A stretch of 64,000 bases of DNA from Streptomyces sp. GSL17-111 (GCF_037911585.1 NZ_JBAJNS010000001.1:1048501-1112500), one strand, 5' to 3'. Counted from the stretch's first letter, positions 20,681 through 31,011 are shown. Notes: generated by a model not told the origin, from the sequence alone. Translations and numbers: made by a program.

Positions 20681-21637
20681 TCAGGCTGTGACCGCCCGTT
20701 CGACCAGCGACAGCGCGTGTCCGTTGAGGCTGCCTCGGTCCTCCGCCGCACCGCTCAGCCAGTGCACGCGATCGTCCCGGCGGAACCACGAGTCCTGGCG
20801 CCGCGCGAAGCGCTTGGTGGCCCGCACCGTCTCCCGGCGGGCGTCCTCCTCGGCGCACTCCCCGGCGAGCGCCGCCAGCACCTGCTGGTACCCCAGGGCG
20901 CGGGAGGCCGTCCGGCCCTCCCGGAGCCCCACCGCCTCCAGCGCGCGGACCTCCTCGACCAGCCCCGCCTCCCACATGACGTCCACCCGGCGGGCGATCC
21001 GCTCGTCCAACTCGGGCCGGGGCACGTCGACCCCGACGTACAGCGTGTCGTACACGTCCCGCCGGGCGCCCGGCTCGGGCAACTGCGCGGTGAAGGGACG
21101 CCCGGTGATCTCGATGACCTCCAGCGCGCGCACGATCCGGCGGCCGTTGCCGGGCAGGATGGCCGCCGCGGCGGCGGGGTCGGCGGCGGCGAGGCGGCGG
21201 TGCAGCTCCCCGGGTCCGTGCTCGTCGAGCTCCGCCTCCAGCCGGGACCGTACCGCCGGATCGGTGCCGGGGAACTCCAGCGCGTCCAGCGCCCCGCGCA
21301 CGTACAGCCCGGACCCGCCCACGAGCACCGGCGTGCGGCCGCGCGCGAGCAGGCCGTCGATCTCCTTCCGGGCCAGGCGCTGGTACTCCGCGACGCTCGC
21401 GGTGACCGTCACGTCCCAGACGTCGAGCAGCCGGTGCGGAACGCCCCGCCGCTCCTCCCGGGTCAGTTTGGCCGTGCCGATGTCCATGCCCCGGTAGAGC
21501 TGCATCGAGTCGGCGTTGACGACCTCGCCGCCCAGCGCACGGGCGAGCGCCACGCCGAGGTCGGACTTGCCGGCGGCGGTCGGGCCGACCACGGCGACGA
21601 CCTGCGGGGCGGAGGGGGAGGGAGGGGGGCTCTTCAC
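20681..21637 (-). CDS. miaA: tRNA dimethylallyltransferase
   Basis: The 318-residue enzyme adds a dimethylallyl group to A37 of tRNAs that read codons starting with U. It has the P-loop GPTAAGKSDLG near the N-terminus, the NADSMQLYRGMDIGTAK segment, and a C-terminal basic end (KRFARRQDSWFRRD). The GTG start at 21637 follows GGGAGA at ten bases. MiaB, which acts on the MiaA product, is encoded 1.65 kb away (23287-24768) on the same strand. It is divergent from the small gene at 21763. Confidence 0.96.
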   Translation of the reverse strand: MKSPPPSPSAPQVVAVVGPTAAGKSDLGVALARALGGEVVNADSMQLYRGMDIGTAKLTREERRGVPHRLLDVWDVTVTASVAEYQRLARKEIDGLLARGRTPVLVGGSGLYVRGALDALEFPGTDPAVRSRLEAELDEHGPGELHRRLAAADPAAAAAILPGNGRRIVRALEVIEITGRPFTAQLPEPGARRDVYDTLYVGVDVPRPELDERIARRVDVMWEAGLVEEVRALEAVGLREGRTASRALGYQQVLAALAGECAEEDARRETVRATKRFARRQDSWFRRDDRVHWLSGAAEDRGSLNGHALSLVERAVTA

Positions 21638-21762
21638 ACCGGCCAGTCTCCCAAACCGGGCCGCCCCCTCACGAACGGGCGACGTGACGCCACCCGGGCA
21701 CCGTCGTTGCGCTTCACAGAGGTGGTGGCGCGCGAGCCGCACCCGCACGATGGGGAGTTGTC

Positions 21763-22080
21763 ATGGGCGTACTGAGCTGGTTCCGCAGGAAGCCGACCGA
21801 CGGGTCGTCCGGGGCGGGAGCCGATGCCCCCGACGCCACCGGGCAGGAAACCGCCGCCGGAGCGGCCGGGAGTGGGGGCGCCGACGCCGCCGACACGTGT
21901 GCGGCGCAACCCCGGGGGAACACGTCCGAGGACGGCGCGGGGAACCCTGAGGGGCCCGCCGCCGTTGCCACGAGGACGGACGGCGCGCCGGGGGAGGCTC
22001 GGGAGGACGTGGAGATCCCCCAGCAGCAGTCCGCCAGTGAAGCCGCTGCCACCGAAAGCGGCGACGGTGCCCGTACATGA
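21763..22080 (+). CDS. Small hydrophilic protein, conserved in Streptomyces, unknown function
   Basis: The 105-residue protein starts with the short basic-aromatic motif MGVLSWFRRK and continues as a low-complexity, Ala/Gly/Glu-rich acidic tail without secondary-structure signals. GGGAG precedes the ATG at proper spacing. Homologues in databases often bear the unsupported label of gliding motility protein. The next small gene starts 27 bp downstream on the same strand, so they likely form a two-gene operon, divergent from miaA. Confidence 0.7.
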   Translation: MGVLSWFRRKPTDGSSGAGADAPDATGQETAAGAAGSGGADAADTCAAQPRGNTSEDGAGNPEGPAAVATRTDGAPGEAREDVEIPQQQSASEAAATESGDGART

Positions 22081-22107
22081 GATCCGACGTCGAGGAAGGT
22101 GACTGCG

Positions 22108-22368
22108 ATGAGCATGCTGGACAAGCTCAAGGGGTTGCTCGTCAAGCATGAGAGCAAGGTCGGCCAGGCCGTCGACAGAGCGGCGCAGATGGCCGACAAG
22201 AAGACCAAGGGCAAGTACAGCGGCCAGTTGCGGACGGGCAGCCAGAAGGCCCGCCAGGCCGTGGACCGGCTGGCCGACGAACAGCGGCGGCGCGGGCCGG
22301 GCGGCCCCGGCGGTCACCCCGGCCCCGGCGGTCCGGGCCCCGGCGGTCAGCCGGGCGGGCCGCGCTGA
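22108..22368 (+). CDS. MT0933-like antitoxin family protein
   Basis: The 86-residue protein starts MSMLDKLKGLLVKHESKV, followed by VDRAAQMADKKTKGKYSGQL and a Gly/Pro-rich tail (GGPGGHPGPGG). This is the pattern of the small MT0933-type antitoxin family. No toxin gene is adjacent, so a toxin-antitoxin role is doubtful here. ATG 22108 is preferred over GTG 22099, which overlaps the ribosome site GAGGAAGG. Confidence 0.75.
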   Translation: MSMLDKLKGLLVKHESKVGQAVDRAAQMADKKTKGKYSGQLRTGSQKARQAVDRLADEQRRRGPGGPGGHPGPGGPGPGGQPGGPR

Positions 22369-22446
22369 CGTCCGCCACGTCCCCCGTCCGCCGTGTCGGC
22401 CGAGTGACCAGCAGGGTCACGCGGCCGACGCGGCGGACATCCGGGG

Positions 22447-23154
22447 TCAGGACCAGCACGCCACGAGGTATCCGACGCCGTAGGGCGCGCGGTCGTAGAG
22501 CAGCTTGCCGGTGAGCCGGGTCCGTCCGGCGGCTGCGGCGAGCACCTGCCAGCCGGCCCGGCCGGAGGCCTGGAGCTCGTAGCCGAGTTCGGGGTCGAGG
22601 GCGGCCAGCGCCCCGGTGTCGGCGGCGCCGAGGGCCCGCGCGACCTCCGCGTCGAACGCGGCGGCCCGCTCGTCGAAGTAGCCGGGTGCCTTGAGCGTGC
22701 GGCAGGCGCTGCCGTCGCCCATGACGAGCAGCGCGACGCGGTCGCCGTCCCCGGCCAGCTCGCGGCCCGTGGCGGCGCACCGCTCGGGCGTCAGCGTCTC
22801 CGCCACACCGCGCCCCGTGACCGGGGCGGCCCGCCAGCCGTGGTGGTCGAGGAGCCAGGCGGCCACGGCCAGGGAGGGCGGCAGCCGGCGGTCCCCGCCG
22901 TCGCCCTGACCGAGCGGGACCGCGAGGTCCACGCCGTAGCCGTGGAAAGAGCCGCGGCTGCCCGGCGGGTACGTCCCCCGGGCCAGCGGATTGGCGGGCC
23001 CGACGACGACGAGGCGGTCGGGGCGGGCGGCGGCCAGCGCGTCCAGGGCCTCGGCGCAGGCGGCGCGGGCGTCGTCCATCTCGGGTGCGGCGCCCTTGGC
23101 GACCTCGGGCACCAGCAGTGGGGGGCAGGGGCAGGCGGCGGCAGCGGCAAGCAT
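22447..23154 (-). CDS. LigB-like (class III extradiol dioxygenase-fold) protein
   Basis: The 235-residue protein begins with a small-residue stretch (MLAAAAACPCPPLLVPEVAK) and has the fold pattern of the class III extradiol dioxygenase B subunit: VVVGPANP near residue 48, SFHGYG, MGDGSACR and GYELQASGRAGWQVL. Family members in Streptomyces lie between miaA and miaB; no substrate is established. The ATG at 23154 lies seven bases after a TAGGCT hexamer (23162-23167), so translation may be leaderless. Whether it binds iron cannot be judged, since the usual His pair is not evident. Confidence 0.78.
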   Translation of the reverse strand: MLAAAAACPCPPLLVPEVAKGAAPEMDDARAACAEALDALAAARPDRLVVVGPANPLARGTYPPGSRGSFHGYGVDLAVPLGQGDGGDRRLPPSLAVAAWLLDHHGWRAAPVTGRGVAETLTPERCAATGRELAGDGDRVALLVMGDGSACRTLKAPGYFDERAAAFDAEVARALGAADTGALAALDPELGYELQASGRAGWQVLAAAAGRTRLTGKLLYDRAPYGVGYLVACWS

Positions 23155-23161
23155 GGGCGGC

Positions 23162-23167
23162 AGCCTA
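23162..23167 (-). promoter_or_regulatory. -10 element of the LigB-like gene, leaderless arrangement
   Basis: TAGGCT on the minus strand ends seven bases before the ATG. This matches a Streptomyces TANNNT -10 box and puts the transcript start on the initiation codon. No clear -35 was found. Confidence 0.45.
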
Positions 23168-23286
23168 GCGCCGTGGGGACGCCGTGCCCCCGTATCCGGC
23201 GCGGATCGGCATATTCGGCAACGGGTGCGGTCCGTCGCCCGACGGGGCGTCCCCGACCCGTCGCCCGGCGACGGAGGGGCCCGCCG

Positions 23287-24768
23287 TCAGCAGGCCCGGC
23301 AGCCGTCGCCCTGCGCGGCGGGCTGCGCGGCGGGCGCTCCCACCGTGGGCAGACCGAGCATGACGCCCGAGGGTGCGGGTGCCGCGGTGCGGGCCTCCCA
23401 GGCGTCACCGGCGCGCGTGCGCCGGACGGCGAGCGCCGGGCCCTCCGCCAGCAGGTGGTGGGGGGCGGCGTAGGTGACCTCGACGCTCACCATGTCGCCG
23501 GGGCGCACCGGCTCCTCGGGACGCGCGAAGTGCACCAGCCGGTTGTCGGCGGCCCGGCCGGACAGCCGTCGGGTGGCCTCGTCCTTGCGCCCCTCGCCCT
23601 CGGCGACCAGCACCTCCAACGTCCGGCCGACCTGCGCCCTGTTCTCGGCCCAGGAGATCTCCTCCTGGAGGGCCACCAGGCGCTCATAGCGCTCCTGGAC
23701 GACCGCCTTGGGGATCTGGCCGTCCATCTCGGCGGCCGGGGTGCCCGGACGCTTGGAGTACTGGAAGGTGAACGCCTGCGCGAAGCGGGCCTCCCGGACG
23801 ACGTGCAGGGTCTCCTGGAAGTCCTCCTCGGTCTCGCCGGGGAAGCCCACGATGATGTCCGTCGAGATCGCCGCCTGCGGCATCGCCACCCGCACGTTCT
23901 CGATGATCTTCAGGAAGCGCTCCTGCCGGTAGGAGCGCCGCATGTCCTTCAGCACCTTGGAGGAGCCGGACTGCAGCGGCATGTGGAGCTGCGGCATGAC
24001 GTTCGGCGTCTCCGCCATGGCGGCGATGACGTCGTCGGTGAAGTCACGCGGGTGGGGCGAGGTGAAGCGGACGCGCTCCAGCCCCTCGATCTCCCCGCAG
24101 GCACGCAGCAGCTTGCCGAACGCCTCCCGGTCGCCGATGTCGCTGCCGTAGGCGTTCACGTTCTGGCCGAGGAGGGTGATCTCGATGACGCCCTCGGAGA
24201 CCAGCGCCTCGATCTCGGCGAGAATGTCGCCGGTCCTGCGGTCCTTCTCCTTGCCGCGCAGCTGCGGCACGATGCAGAACGTGCACGTGTTGTTGCACCC
24301 GACGGAGACCGACACCCACGCCGCGTAGGCCGACTCCCGGCGCGTGGGCAGGGTGGAGGGGAACGCCTCCAGCGACTCGGCGATCTCGACCTGCGCCTCC
24401 CGCCGCACGCGGGCCCGCTCCAGCAGCACCGGCAGCTTGCCGACGTTGTGGGTACCGAAGACGACGTCCACCCAGGGCGCCTTCTTCACGATCGTGTCGC
24501 GGTCCTTCTGGGCCAGGCACCCGCCCACCGCGATCTGCATGCCGGGCCGGGCGGCCTTCCTGGGCGCCAGCTGACCGAGGTTCCCGTACAGCCGGTTGTC
24601 GGCGTTCTCCCGCACCGCACAGGTGTTGAAGACGACGACATCGGCGCCGTCGGCCCCCTCGGGCGCGCGCACATAGCCGGCGTCCTCCAGCAGACCGGCC
24701 ATCCGCTCGGAGTCGTGGACGTTCATCTGGCAGCCGAAGGTGCGCAGCTCATAAGTCTTCGCAGTCAT
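23287..24768 (-). CDS. miaB: tRNA-2-methylthio-N6-dimethylallyladenosine synthase
   Basis: The 493-residue radical-SAM methylthiotransferase converts i6A37 to ms2i6A37 in tRNA. Residues 1-125 form the UPF0004 domain with three cluster cysteines ([34 protein letters not shown]). The radical-SAM motif is [14 protein letters not shown], about residue 155, and a TRAM domain closes the protein. It ends in Cys-rich GDGCRAC. ATG 24768 is the only good start; the ribosome site is weak. It faces the divergent TAXI gene across 93 bp. Confidence 0.96.
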   Translation of the reverse strand: MTAKTYELRTFGCQMNVHDSERMAGLLEDAGYVRAPEGADGADVVVFNTCAVRENADNRLYGNLGQLAPRKAARPGMQIAVGGCLAQKDRDTIVKKAPWVDVVFGTHNVGKLPVLLERARVRREAQVEIAESLEAFPSTLPTRRESAYAAWVSVSVGCNNTCTFCIVPQLRGKEKDRRTGDILAEIEALVSEGVIEITLLGQNVNAYGSDIGDREAFGKLLRACGEIEGLERVRFTSPHPRDFTDDVIAAMAETPNVMPQLHMPLQSGSSKVLKDMRRSYRQERFLKIIENVRVAMPQAAISTDIIVGFPGETEEDFQETLHVVREARFAQAFTFQYSKRPGTPAAEMDGQIPKAVVQERYERLVALQEEISWAENRAQVGRTLEVLVAEGEGRKDEATRRLSGRAADNRLVHFARPEEPVRPGDMVSVEVTYAAPHHLLAEGPALAVRRTRAGDAWEARTAAPAPSGVMLGLPTVGAPAAQPAAQGDGCRAC

Positions 24769-24861
24769 CTCAGTCGACCAGGGTACGCGTTCCCCCGAGC
24801 CCCCCGCCCCTCCGGTGCACGTACCTGCCGCCCGGCGGAGCGCGGATGGCAGGATCGGCCC

Positions 24862-25857
24862 ATGGCCACCCTCCGCATCCGCCGCCTCGGCCGGCGCCGG
24901 GCGCTCGAAGCCGCCGCCGCGCTGGTCGCGCTCGCGCTGCTCGCGTGGTGGCTGCTGCCCGCCGACGACCCGGCCCCCGGCGGCCGGGTCACGTTCGCCA
25001 CGGGGGTGCCGACGGGCGTCTACGAGCGCTACGGCGCCCTGCTGGAGCAGCGCGTGCGGACGGAGTTGCCGGAGCTGGAGATCGAGCTGCGGCCGAGCCA
25101 GGGCTCCGTGGAGAACATCCGGCGCGTGCTCTCCGGCGAGGCGGACTTCACCATCGCCCAGGCCGACGCCGTCGCCGCCCACCTCCGTGCGGGCGGCGAG
25201 GACGCCGCGCGGCTGCGGGCCTGTGCACGGCTCTACGACGACTACATCCAACTCGTCGTTCCCGCCGACTCCCCCGTCCGCACGGCCGCCGACCTGGCGG
25301 GGCTGCGGGTCGGGGTCGGCGAGCTGGAGTCCGGGGTGCGGCCCATCGCCCGCCGGCTGCTCACCGCCGCCGGGCTGGACCCGGACCGGGACGTGACCAC
25401 CGTGCACGAGGGCATCGACACCATGCCGGGCATGCTCGAAGGCGGCCGGCTCGACGCCTTCTTCTGGAGCGGAGGGCTGCCCACCGGCGCCGTCCAGAGC
25501 CTCGCCGCCCGCAGCGACGTCCGGCTCGTCGGCCTGGGCGACCTGGTGCCCGCGCTGCACGCCCAGGACCCCGTCGCCCGGCACTACCGCGCGGCCGTCA
25601 TGCCCGCCGACGCCTACCCCGAGGTGCAGCGCGGCGAAGGGGTGGAGACGGTCGCCGTGGCCAACCTGCTGGTGACGGCGCAGCGGGTGGACCCGGACGT
25701 GACCGCCGGACTGACGCGCGTCCTCATCCGCAGCCGGGACCGCATCGCCCACGAGGTCCACGCCGCCCAGCGTGTGGACCTGCGCACCGCCATCTACACC
25801 GACCCGCTCCCCCTGCACGAAGGGGCCAGGCGCTACTACCGCGCGGTCAAGCCCTGA
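24862..25857 (+). CDS. TAXI-type periplasmic-binding protein, no transporter partner
   Basis: The 331-residue protein has one N-terminal hydrophobic segment ([16 protein letters not shown], about 19-34) that works as a signal or anchor, with no lipobox Cys. The rest matches TRAP-TAXI binding proteins: [57 protein letters not shown] proteins bind dicarboxylates or glutamate and normally partner a fused DctQM permease, but none is seen nearby. CAGGAT lies six bases before the ATG, another possible leaderless start. It converges with the FAD monooxygenase gene, overlapping by 11 bp. Confidence 0.87.
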   Translation: MATLRIRRLGRRRALEAAAALVALALLAWWLLPADDPAPGGRVTFATGVPTGVYERYGALLEQRVRTELPELEIELRPSQGSVENIRRVLSGEADFTIAQADAVAAHLRAGGEDAARLRACARLYDDYIQLVVPADSPVRTAADLAGLRVGVGELESGVRPIARRLLTAAGLDPDRDVTTVHEGIDTMPGMLEGGRLDAFFWSGGLPTGAVQSLAARSDVRLVGLGDLVPALHAQDPVARHYRAAVMPADAYPEVQRGEGVETVAVANLLVTAQRVDPDVTAGLTRVLIRSRDRIAHEVHAAQRVDLRTAIYTDPLPLHEGARRYYRAVKP

Positions 25858-27424
25858 CGTCCGCGCCGTCACCACCGGCGAGCCGCACGACGCTCGCGTG
25901 CAGTGCCGCCGCGTCCACGCCCGGCAGCGCCGCCGCCAGGTGCCCGTCCGGACGGACCAGCAGGACGCTGTGCGCCTCGGCGCCCGGGTACGCCTCGGCG
26001 ACCAGCAGTTCGGCGGGGAGCGGCAACCCGCGCACGGCCGCCGCGAGCTGAGGCATGACGCCCGCGTTCCGCCAGTGCCGGCTCTCCCACACGCCCGTGC
26101 CGGGCGCCACGAGCACCACCAGCAGGCGTCGGCCCAGCCGACCGCGCAGCGGCTGCCGCTCCCCGCCCGGCGGGGTCACCGGAACGTCGGCGGCCGGCCG
26201 TCCCAGCTCGGCGGAGACCGGCATCCCCGGCAGGGCGGCCGACGTCAGCGGGGATGCCGCGTACGCCCCGGGCGCACCCAGCGGGCCCCGGCCCGCGTGG
26301 CCGTCGGTGAGCAGCCCGAGCGGCCCCCGGCCACCGGGAAGGAGGGAACGCAGACCGCTGCCGCCCTGCACCAGGGGCAGCGCCTGGTCCAGGGCACGCA
26401 GCCGGGCGACCGAGACGCCGCGCCGCTCGCTCTCGTAGGTGTCCAGCAGCGCGTCCGTCGCCGCACCGCCCTTGCCGTGCCAGGCGACGGCCAGCTTCCA
26501 GGCCAGGTTGTCGGCGTCGCGCAGCCCCTCGTCGACACTCTGGGTGCCGAGCGCGCCCAGCAGCCGCGCGGCGTCCCCGGCCAGGAAGGCGCGCCCGCAC
26601 CGCCAGCGGCGGGCCAGCCGCTGGTGCGCCGTGTGGACGCCGGTGTCCAGCAACTCGTAGGCGGGCGTACCGTCCTGCGGCCCCGCCTCCTCCGACCAGG
26701 CCGCCAGCGTGCTCTCGATCCGCCGCAGCAGGTCCTCGGGGGTGACGAGATCCCCGCGCGGCGGCAGCCGCCAGTCCAGCCGCCACCGGCCACCGGGCAG
26801 CGAGCGGGCGCTGACCTCGCCGGCGCCGTCCGGCGGATCGCGGTGCAGCAGTGCCTCGTCCGGCCAGGGCAGCGGCACGCGCAGGGCGGCGACCGCCCGG
26901 CGCTCGACCGACGTCCGGCCCGGGAAGCGGACGCCGAGCAGCTTGCGGACGGTCGAGCGGGCTCCGTCGCAGCCGACGAGGTAGCTCCCCGACCACGTGG
27001 CGCCCAGCCCGCCGGAGGTACGGGCCCGCACGCCGGAGGCGTGCTGCTCCAGCTCCGTCAGACGGCGGCCGGGGACGAAGTCGACGAGCCCGCTGCCGCG
27101 CACGGCGGCCGTGAGCGCGCCGGTCAGGGTGTGCTGCGGCAGGTGGAAGGGCGCGTCGCCCGGCGCGAAGTCCTCCTGGTCCAGGCACTGACGGCGGCGC
27201 AGCGTGCGCCAGACGCGCCAGTGGGTGCCCGGCAGCGCGGCCGGGCCGGCCAGCCGCTGGGCGAGTGCGGCGGTGTCGGGCCGCAGGACGCAGGTGCGCG
27301 CCGGGCGGACGGGCGCCTCCCCGTCCCCCGTCTCCAGCAGCACCGACGGCACCTCGTGCCGTGCGAGCGCCAGCGCCAGCGCCAGCCCCACCGGGCCCGC
27401 GCCGACCACGATCACCGGCTCCAC
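25847..27424 (-). CDS. FAD-dependent aromatic-ring hydroxylase-type monooxygenase
   Basis: The 525-residue protein is a class A flavoprotein monooxygenase. The N-terminal dinucleotide-binding motif is [17 protein letters not shown], the second FAD/NADPH motif is [17 protein letters not shown], and [21 protein letters not shown] stands where family members bear GDAAH-x-P. A C-terminal thioredoxin-like domain (WRNAGVM... RPDGHLAA) is typical of PheA/TfdB-type hydroxylases. The start is GTG 27424 ([10 protein letters not shown]), with GGGG at ribosome-site spacing. It is a lone gene with its own promoter. The substrate cannot be told; such enzymes act in phenolic catabolism or antibiotic tailoring and resistance. 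Confidence 0.9.
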   Translation of the reverse strand: MEPVIVVGAGPVGLALALALARHEVPSVLLETGDGEAPVRPARTCVLRPDTAALAQRLAGPAALPGTHWRVWRTLRRRQCLDQEDFAPGDAPFHLPQHTLTGALTAAVRGSGLVDFVPGRRLTELEQHASGVRARTSGGLGATWSGSYLVGCDGARSTVRKLLGVRFPGRTSVERRAVAALRVPLPWPDEALLHRDPPDGAGEVSARSLPGGRWRLDWRLPPRGDLVTPEDLLRRIESTLAAWSEEAGPQDGTPAYELLDTGVHTAHQRLARRWRCGRAFLAGDAARLLGALGTQSVDEGLRDADNLAWKLAVAWHGKGGAATDALLDTYESERRGVSVARLRALDQALPLVQGGSGLRSLLPGGRGPLGLLTDGHAGRGPLGAPGAYAASPLTSAALPGMPVSAELGRPAADVPVTPPGGERQPLRGRLGRRLLVVLVAPGTGVWESRHWRNAGVMPQLAAAVRGLPLPAELLVAEAYPGAEAHSVLLVRPDGHLAAALPGVDAAALHASVVRLAGGDGADVRA

Positions 27425-27519
27425 CGCACCCCGTTCCGACGCCTCGGTCCGTGCCGGGGGTCCCCGACGGGGACGGGAGTGGGGGCCGGGGGCCGGACGC
27501 CGTGCGTGATCACACCCGT

Positions 27520-27548
27520 ATGCAACCCACTGCCCGTGCAACCGTCAA
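27520..27548 (-). promoter_or_regulatory. Possible promoter of the FAD monooxygenase with a repeated GTTGCA motif
   Basis: Minus strand: TTGACG (27543-27548), a 17-bp gap, then TTGCAT (27520-27525), about 95 bp before the start codon. GTTGCA occurs both in the spacer and at the -10 position, which could be a direct-repeat operator. The -10 match is poor, so the exact start is uncertain. Confidence 0.35.
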
Positions 27549-27577
27549 GTGACGGCCGCCCGGGCAGCGGGTTGCGT

Positions 27578-27597
27578 GGAGGGGACGGAACCCCTCA
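27578..27597 (-). terminator. Hairpin at the end of gluD
   Basis: GAGGGG (27579-27584) and CCCCTC (27591-27596) pair around a 6-nt loop; the right arm overlaps the gluD stop codon. There is no T tract. It is a modest candidate for ending the glu operon. Confidence 0.35.
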
Positions 27598-28509
27598 GGT
27601 CCGGTCGGTCTGCCCGCCCCGCTCCGTCACCGGCTCGGGGCCGACGTTCTCCAGCTCCTCCAGCTGTTCGGTGCCGAGGACCGCGCCGGAGGACTTGCGG
27701 CCCTGCCGGATGCGCCGTTCCAGCCAACTCGCGCCACTGGTCAGGGCGAAGTTGAGCACGATGAACAGCACGCCGACGAAGAGGTAGGCGGCGATGGGGT
27801 TCGAGTAGTTGACCGTGATCAGGTCGCCTTGGCGCAGCAGCTCACTGAAGCCGAGCACCGCCCCACCGAGCGCGGTGTCCTTCACGATGACGACCAGCTG
27901 GCTGACGATGGCCGGAAGCATCGCCGTGACCGCCTGCGGAAGCAGGACGAAGGTCATGACCTGCCACTTGCGCATCCCGATCGCCTGCGCGGCGTCCGTC
28001 TGGCCGCGCGGCAGGGACAGGATGCCCGCCCGCACGACCTCGGCGAGCACCGAGGCGTTGTACAGCACCAGGCCGGTGACGACCGCGTACAGCGGCCGGA
28101 CGTCGGAGTCGACGTTCGTCCACATCGCGTAGGCCTCGTTCGCGAAGACCATGAGGAGCAGCACCGGAATGGCTCGGAAGAACTCCACGATCGCGCCCGC
28201 GGTGCTGCGGACCCAGGCGTGGTCCGAGAGTCGCGCGATGCCGAGCACGGCGCCCAGCGGCAGCGCGATGGCCATCGCGAGAGCCGCCGCCTTCAGGGTG
28301 TTGACCAGCCCGGGCAGCAGGAACGTCGTCCACACCCGCGAGTCGGTGAAGAACGGGGACCACTTGTCGGCCTCCAGCTCCCCCGCGTCACCCAGCGTCC
28401 GCAGCACCCAGTAGAGCGCGGCGCCGAGCACGACGAGGAACCCGACCGTGTAGAGGACGTTGCGGACCTTGGCACGCGGCCCCGGCGTGTCGTACAGGAC
28501 GGAACTCAT
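27595..28509 (-). CDS. gluD: Glutamate ABC transporter permease GluD
   Basis: The 304-residue HisM/GlnP-type inner-membrane permease has about five to six membrane segments, the first at residues 17-35 (VLYTVGFLVVLGAALYW). The ABC-coupling EAA loop appears as LAEVVRAGILSLPRGQTDAAQAIG. A hydrophilic, Glu-rich tail follows. Its ATG overlaps the gluC stop by four bases (ATGA), showing translational coupling. It is the last gene of gluABCD. Confidence 0.94.
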   Translation of the reverse strand: MSSVLYDTPGPRAKVRNVLYTVGFLVVLGAALYWVLRTLGDAGELEADKWSPFFTDSRVWTTFLLPGLVNTLKAAALAMAIALPLGAVLGIARLSDHAWVRSTAGAIVEFFRAIPVLLLMVFANEAYAMWTNVDSDVRPLYAVVTGLVLYNASVLAEVVRAGILSLPRGQTDAAQAIGMRKWQVMTFVLLPQAVTAMLPAIVSQLVVIVKDTALGGAVLGFSELLRQGDLITVNYSNPIAAYLFVGVLFIVLNFALTSGASWLERRIRQGRKSSGAVLGTEQLEELENVGPEPVTERGGQTDRT

Positions 28510-29183
28510 CGCTTCACCGCCACGCGCTTGCTGAGCCAGCCGAGCACCAGGCCGGTGGGAAGGGTGAGCACGATGAACCCGAAGGCGAACACCGCGAAGA
28601 CCAGCAGGATCGCGTCGGACTCATTCTCGATCATCTCCTTCATCAGCAACGCCGCCTCGGCGACACCGATGGCCGCGGCGACCGTCGTGTTCTTGGTGAG
28701 GGCGATGAGGACGTTCGCCAGTGGCGCCACCACCGAACGGAAGGCCTGCGGCAGCACGATCGACCACAGCACCTGGAAGAAGCTGAGACCCAGCGCGCGG
28801 GCCGCCTCCGCCTGGCCGAGGCCGACGGTGTTGATCCCCGACCGCAGCGCCTCGCAGACGAAGGTCGCCGTGTAGGCGGCCAGCCCCAGGACGGCCAGCC
28901 GGAAGTTGATCGATTCGATATCGCCCTCGGCACCCAGCGTGATGCCGAGCGAGTTGTACAGGCCGAGGGACGTGAAGACGATGATGAGCGTCAGCGGGGT
29001 GTTCCGCACGACGTTCACGTACGCCGTGCCGAAGGCCCGCATCACCGGGACGGGGCTGACCCGCATACCGGCCAGGACCGTGCCCCAGACCAGGGCTCCG
29101 ATCCCGGAGAAGACGGTGAGCTGCACCGTCAGCCAGAACGCCCCGAGCAGGTTGTACTGAGGCGAATCAAGGAAATCGAACAC
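28506..29183 (-). CDS. gluC: Glutamate ABC transporter permease GluC
   Basis: The 225-residue permease of the polar amino-acid uptake family has about five membrane helices (FWLTVQLTVFSGIGALVWGT; LTLIIVFTSLGLYNSLG; AVFAFGFIVLTLPTGLVLGW). The EAA motif is CEALRSGINTVGLGQAEAARALG. It forms the membrane channel with GluD. It lies 86 bp after gluB and overlaps gluD by four bases. Confidence 0.94.
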   Translation of the reverse strand: MFDFLDSPQYNLLGAFWLTVQLTVFSGIGALVWGTVLAGMRVSPVPVMRAFGTAYVNVVRNTPLTLIIVFTSLGLYNSLGITLGAEGDIESINFRLAVLGLAAYTATFVCEALRSGINTVGLGQAEAARALGLSFFQVLWSIVLPQAFRSVVAPLANVLIALTKNTTVAAAIGVAEAALLMKEMIENESDAILLVFAVFAFGFIVLTLPTGLVLGWLSKRVAVKR

Positions 29184-29269
29184 TGTCTACCGCGCTCTCA
29201 CCTCATGGAAGGCGGGGCGCGCCGGGCGGAATCCGACGCGCCCCGTGGCTTTGTCTGACCGCCGCCGGG

Positions 29270-30088
29270 TCAGCTCTTCTCGGTGATCTCCGGAGCCTCG
29301 CCCGGGTCGTAGCCGGCCGGGCCGAAGTGCTTGTCCACGGCCTCCTTCCAGGAGCCGTCCTCGACCATCTTCTCCAGGGCCGCGTTGACCTTCTCCTGCA
29401 TCTCGGTGTCGCCCTTCTTCAGGCCGATGCCGTAGTTCTCGTCGCTCAGGCTGAGGCCGGCGAGCTTGAACTGACCCTCGTAGTTCTCCTGCGCGGCGTA
29501 CCCGGCCAGGATGGCGTCGTCCGTGGTCAGCGCGTCGACGGTGCCCTTGCTGAGGCCGTCCAGGCACTTGGAGTAGGTGTCGAACTCCTGCAGCTCGGCC
29601 TCGGGTGCCAGCTCGTTCTTGACGTTCTGCGCGGACGTCGAACCACCGACCGAGCAGAGGTTCTTGTCGTTCAGGTCCGAGGCGTCGGTGATCGCCGTCT
29701 CGTCCGAGCGGATCAGCAGGTCCTGGTGCGCGATGAGGTAGGGGCCGGCGAAGCTGACCTTCTCCTTGCGCTCGTCGGTGATGGAGTACGTGGCCGCAAT
29801 CATGTCCACGTCACCACGGCTGAGCAGGTTCTCCCGCTCCGGGCTCGGCGACTGCTTCCACTCGATGTCCTCGGCCTCGTAGCCGAGCTCCTTGGCGACG
29901 TACGTCGCCACATCGACGTCGAAGCCCTCGTAGGCGCCGTCCGGCGTCTTCAGGCCGAGACCCGGCTGGTCGAACTTGATGCCGATCGTGATCGTGTCGT
30001 CACTCCCGCTGTCCCCGCCACAGGCGGTGGCGGAGACGGCGAGGGCGAGCGCGGCGGCGACGGCGGCACCGGTCTTGCGGAATCTCAT
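29270..30088 (-). CDS. gluB: Glutamate-binding lipoprotein GluB
   Basis: The 272-residue extracellular solute-binding protein (family 3) has a lipoprotein signal (AAALALAVSATAC, Cys 23), then ITIGIKFDQPGLGLKTPDG, the classic amino-acid-binding start. Later motifs are GDVDMIAATYSITDERK and VDALTTDDAILAGYA. After lipidation it delivers glutamate to GluCD at the outer face of the membrane. AAGGGAA precedes the ATG at 30088. It lies 44 bp after gluA. Confidence 0.95.
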   Translation of the reverse strand: MRFRKTGAAVAAALALAVSATACGGDSGSDDTITIGIKFDQPGLGLKTPDGAYEGFDVDVATYVAKELGYEAEDIEWKQSPSPERENLLSRGDVDMIAATYSITDERKEKVSFAGPYLIAHQDLLIRSDETAITDASDLNDKNLCSVGGSTSAQNVKNELAPEAELQEFDTYSKCLDGLSKGTVDALTTDDAILAGYAAQENYEGQFKLAGLSLSDENYGIGLKKGDTEMQEKVNAALEKMVEDGSWKEAVDKHFGPAGYDPGEAPEITEKS

Positions 30089-30132
30089 GTGGTTTCCCTT
30101 GGTGAAGTGGTGGGCGGGGCCCGTACGGTCGT

Positions 30133-30918
<786 letters not shown>

Positions 30919-30989
30919 CGGCGTCACTCGCTCCGTCCTCGTCGGTTGGTGGGACCTTAGTGACCGGCTCGGAGCAGCGTCATCACATC

Positions 30990-31011
30990 TGAGCGGAACT
31001 TGAGCATAACG
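30990..31011. promoter_or_regulatory. Two 11-bp direct repeats in the gluA/gluR divergent region
   Basis: TGAGCGGAACT (30990-31000) is followed at once by TGAGCATAACG (31001-31011), with eight of eleven bases the same. One-turn direct repeats are what OmpR-family regulators bind. They lie about 72 bp before the gluA start and 200 bp before gluR. On the minus strand TATGCT within the second copy could serve as a -10 box. This is a candidate GluR site, not proven. Confidence 0.45.

Noticed and set aside
22840..25857. Very long plus-strand frame of which only the last 331 codons are a gene
   Set aside because: The first two thirds run antisense to the LigB-like gene and miaB and have no motifs; the TAXI protein begins at ATG 24862.
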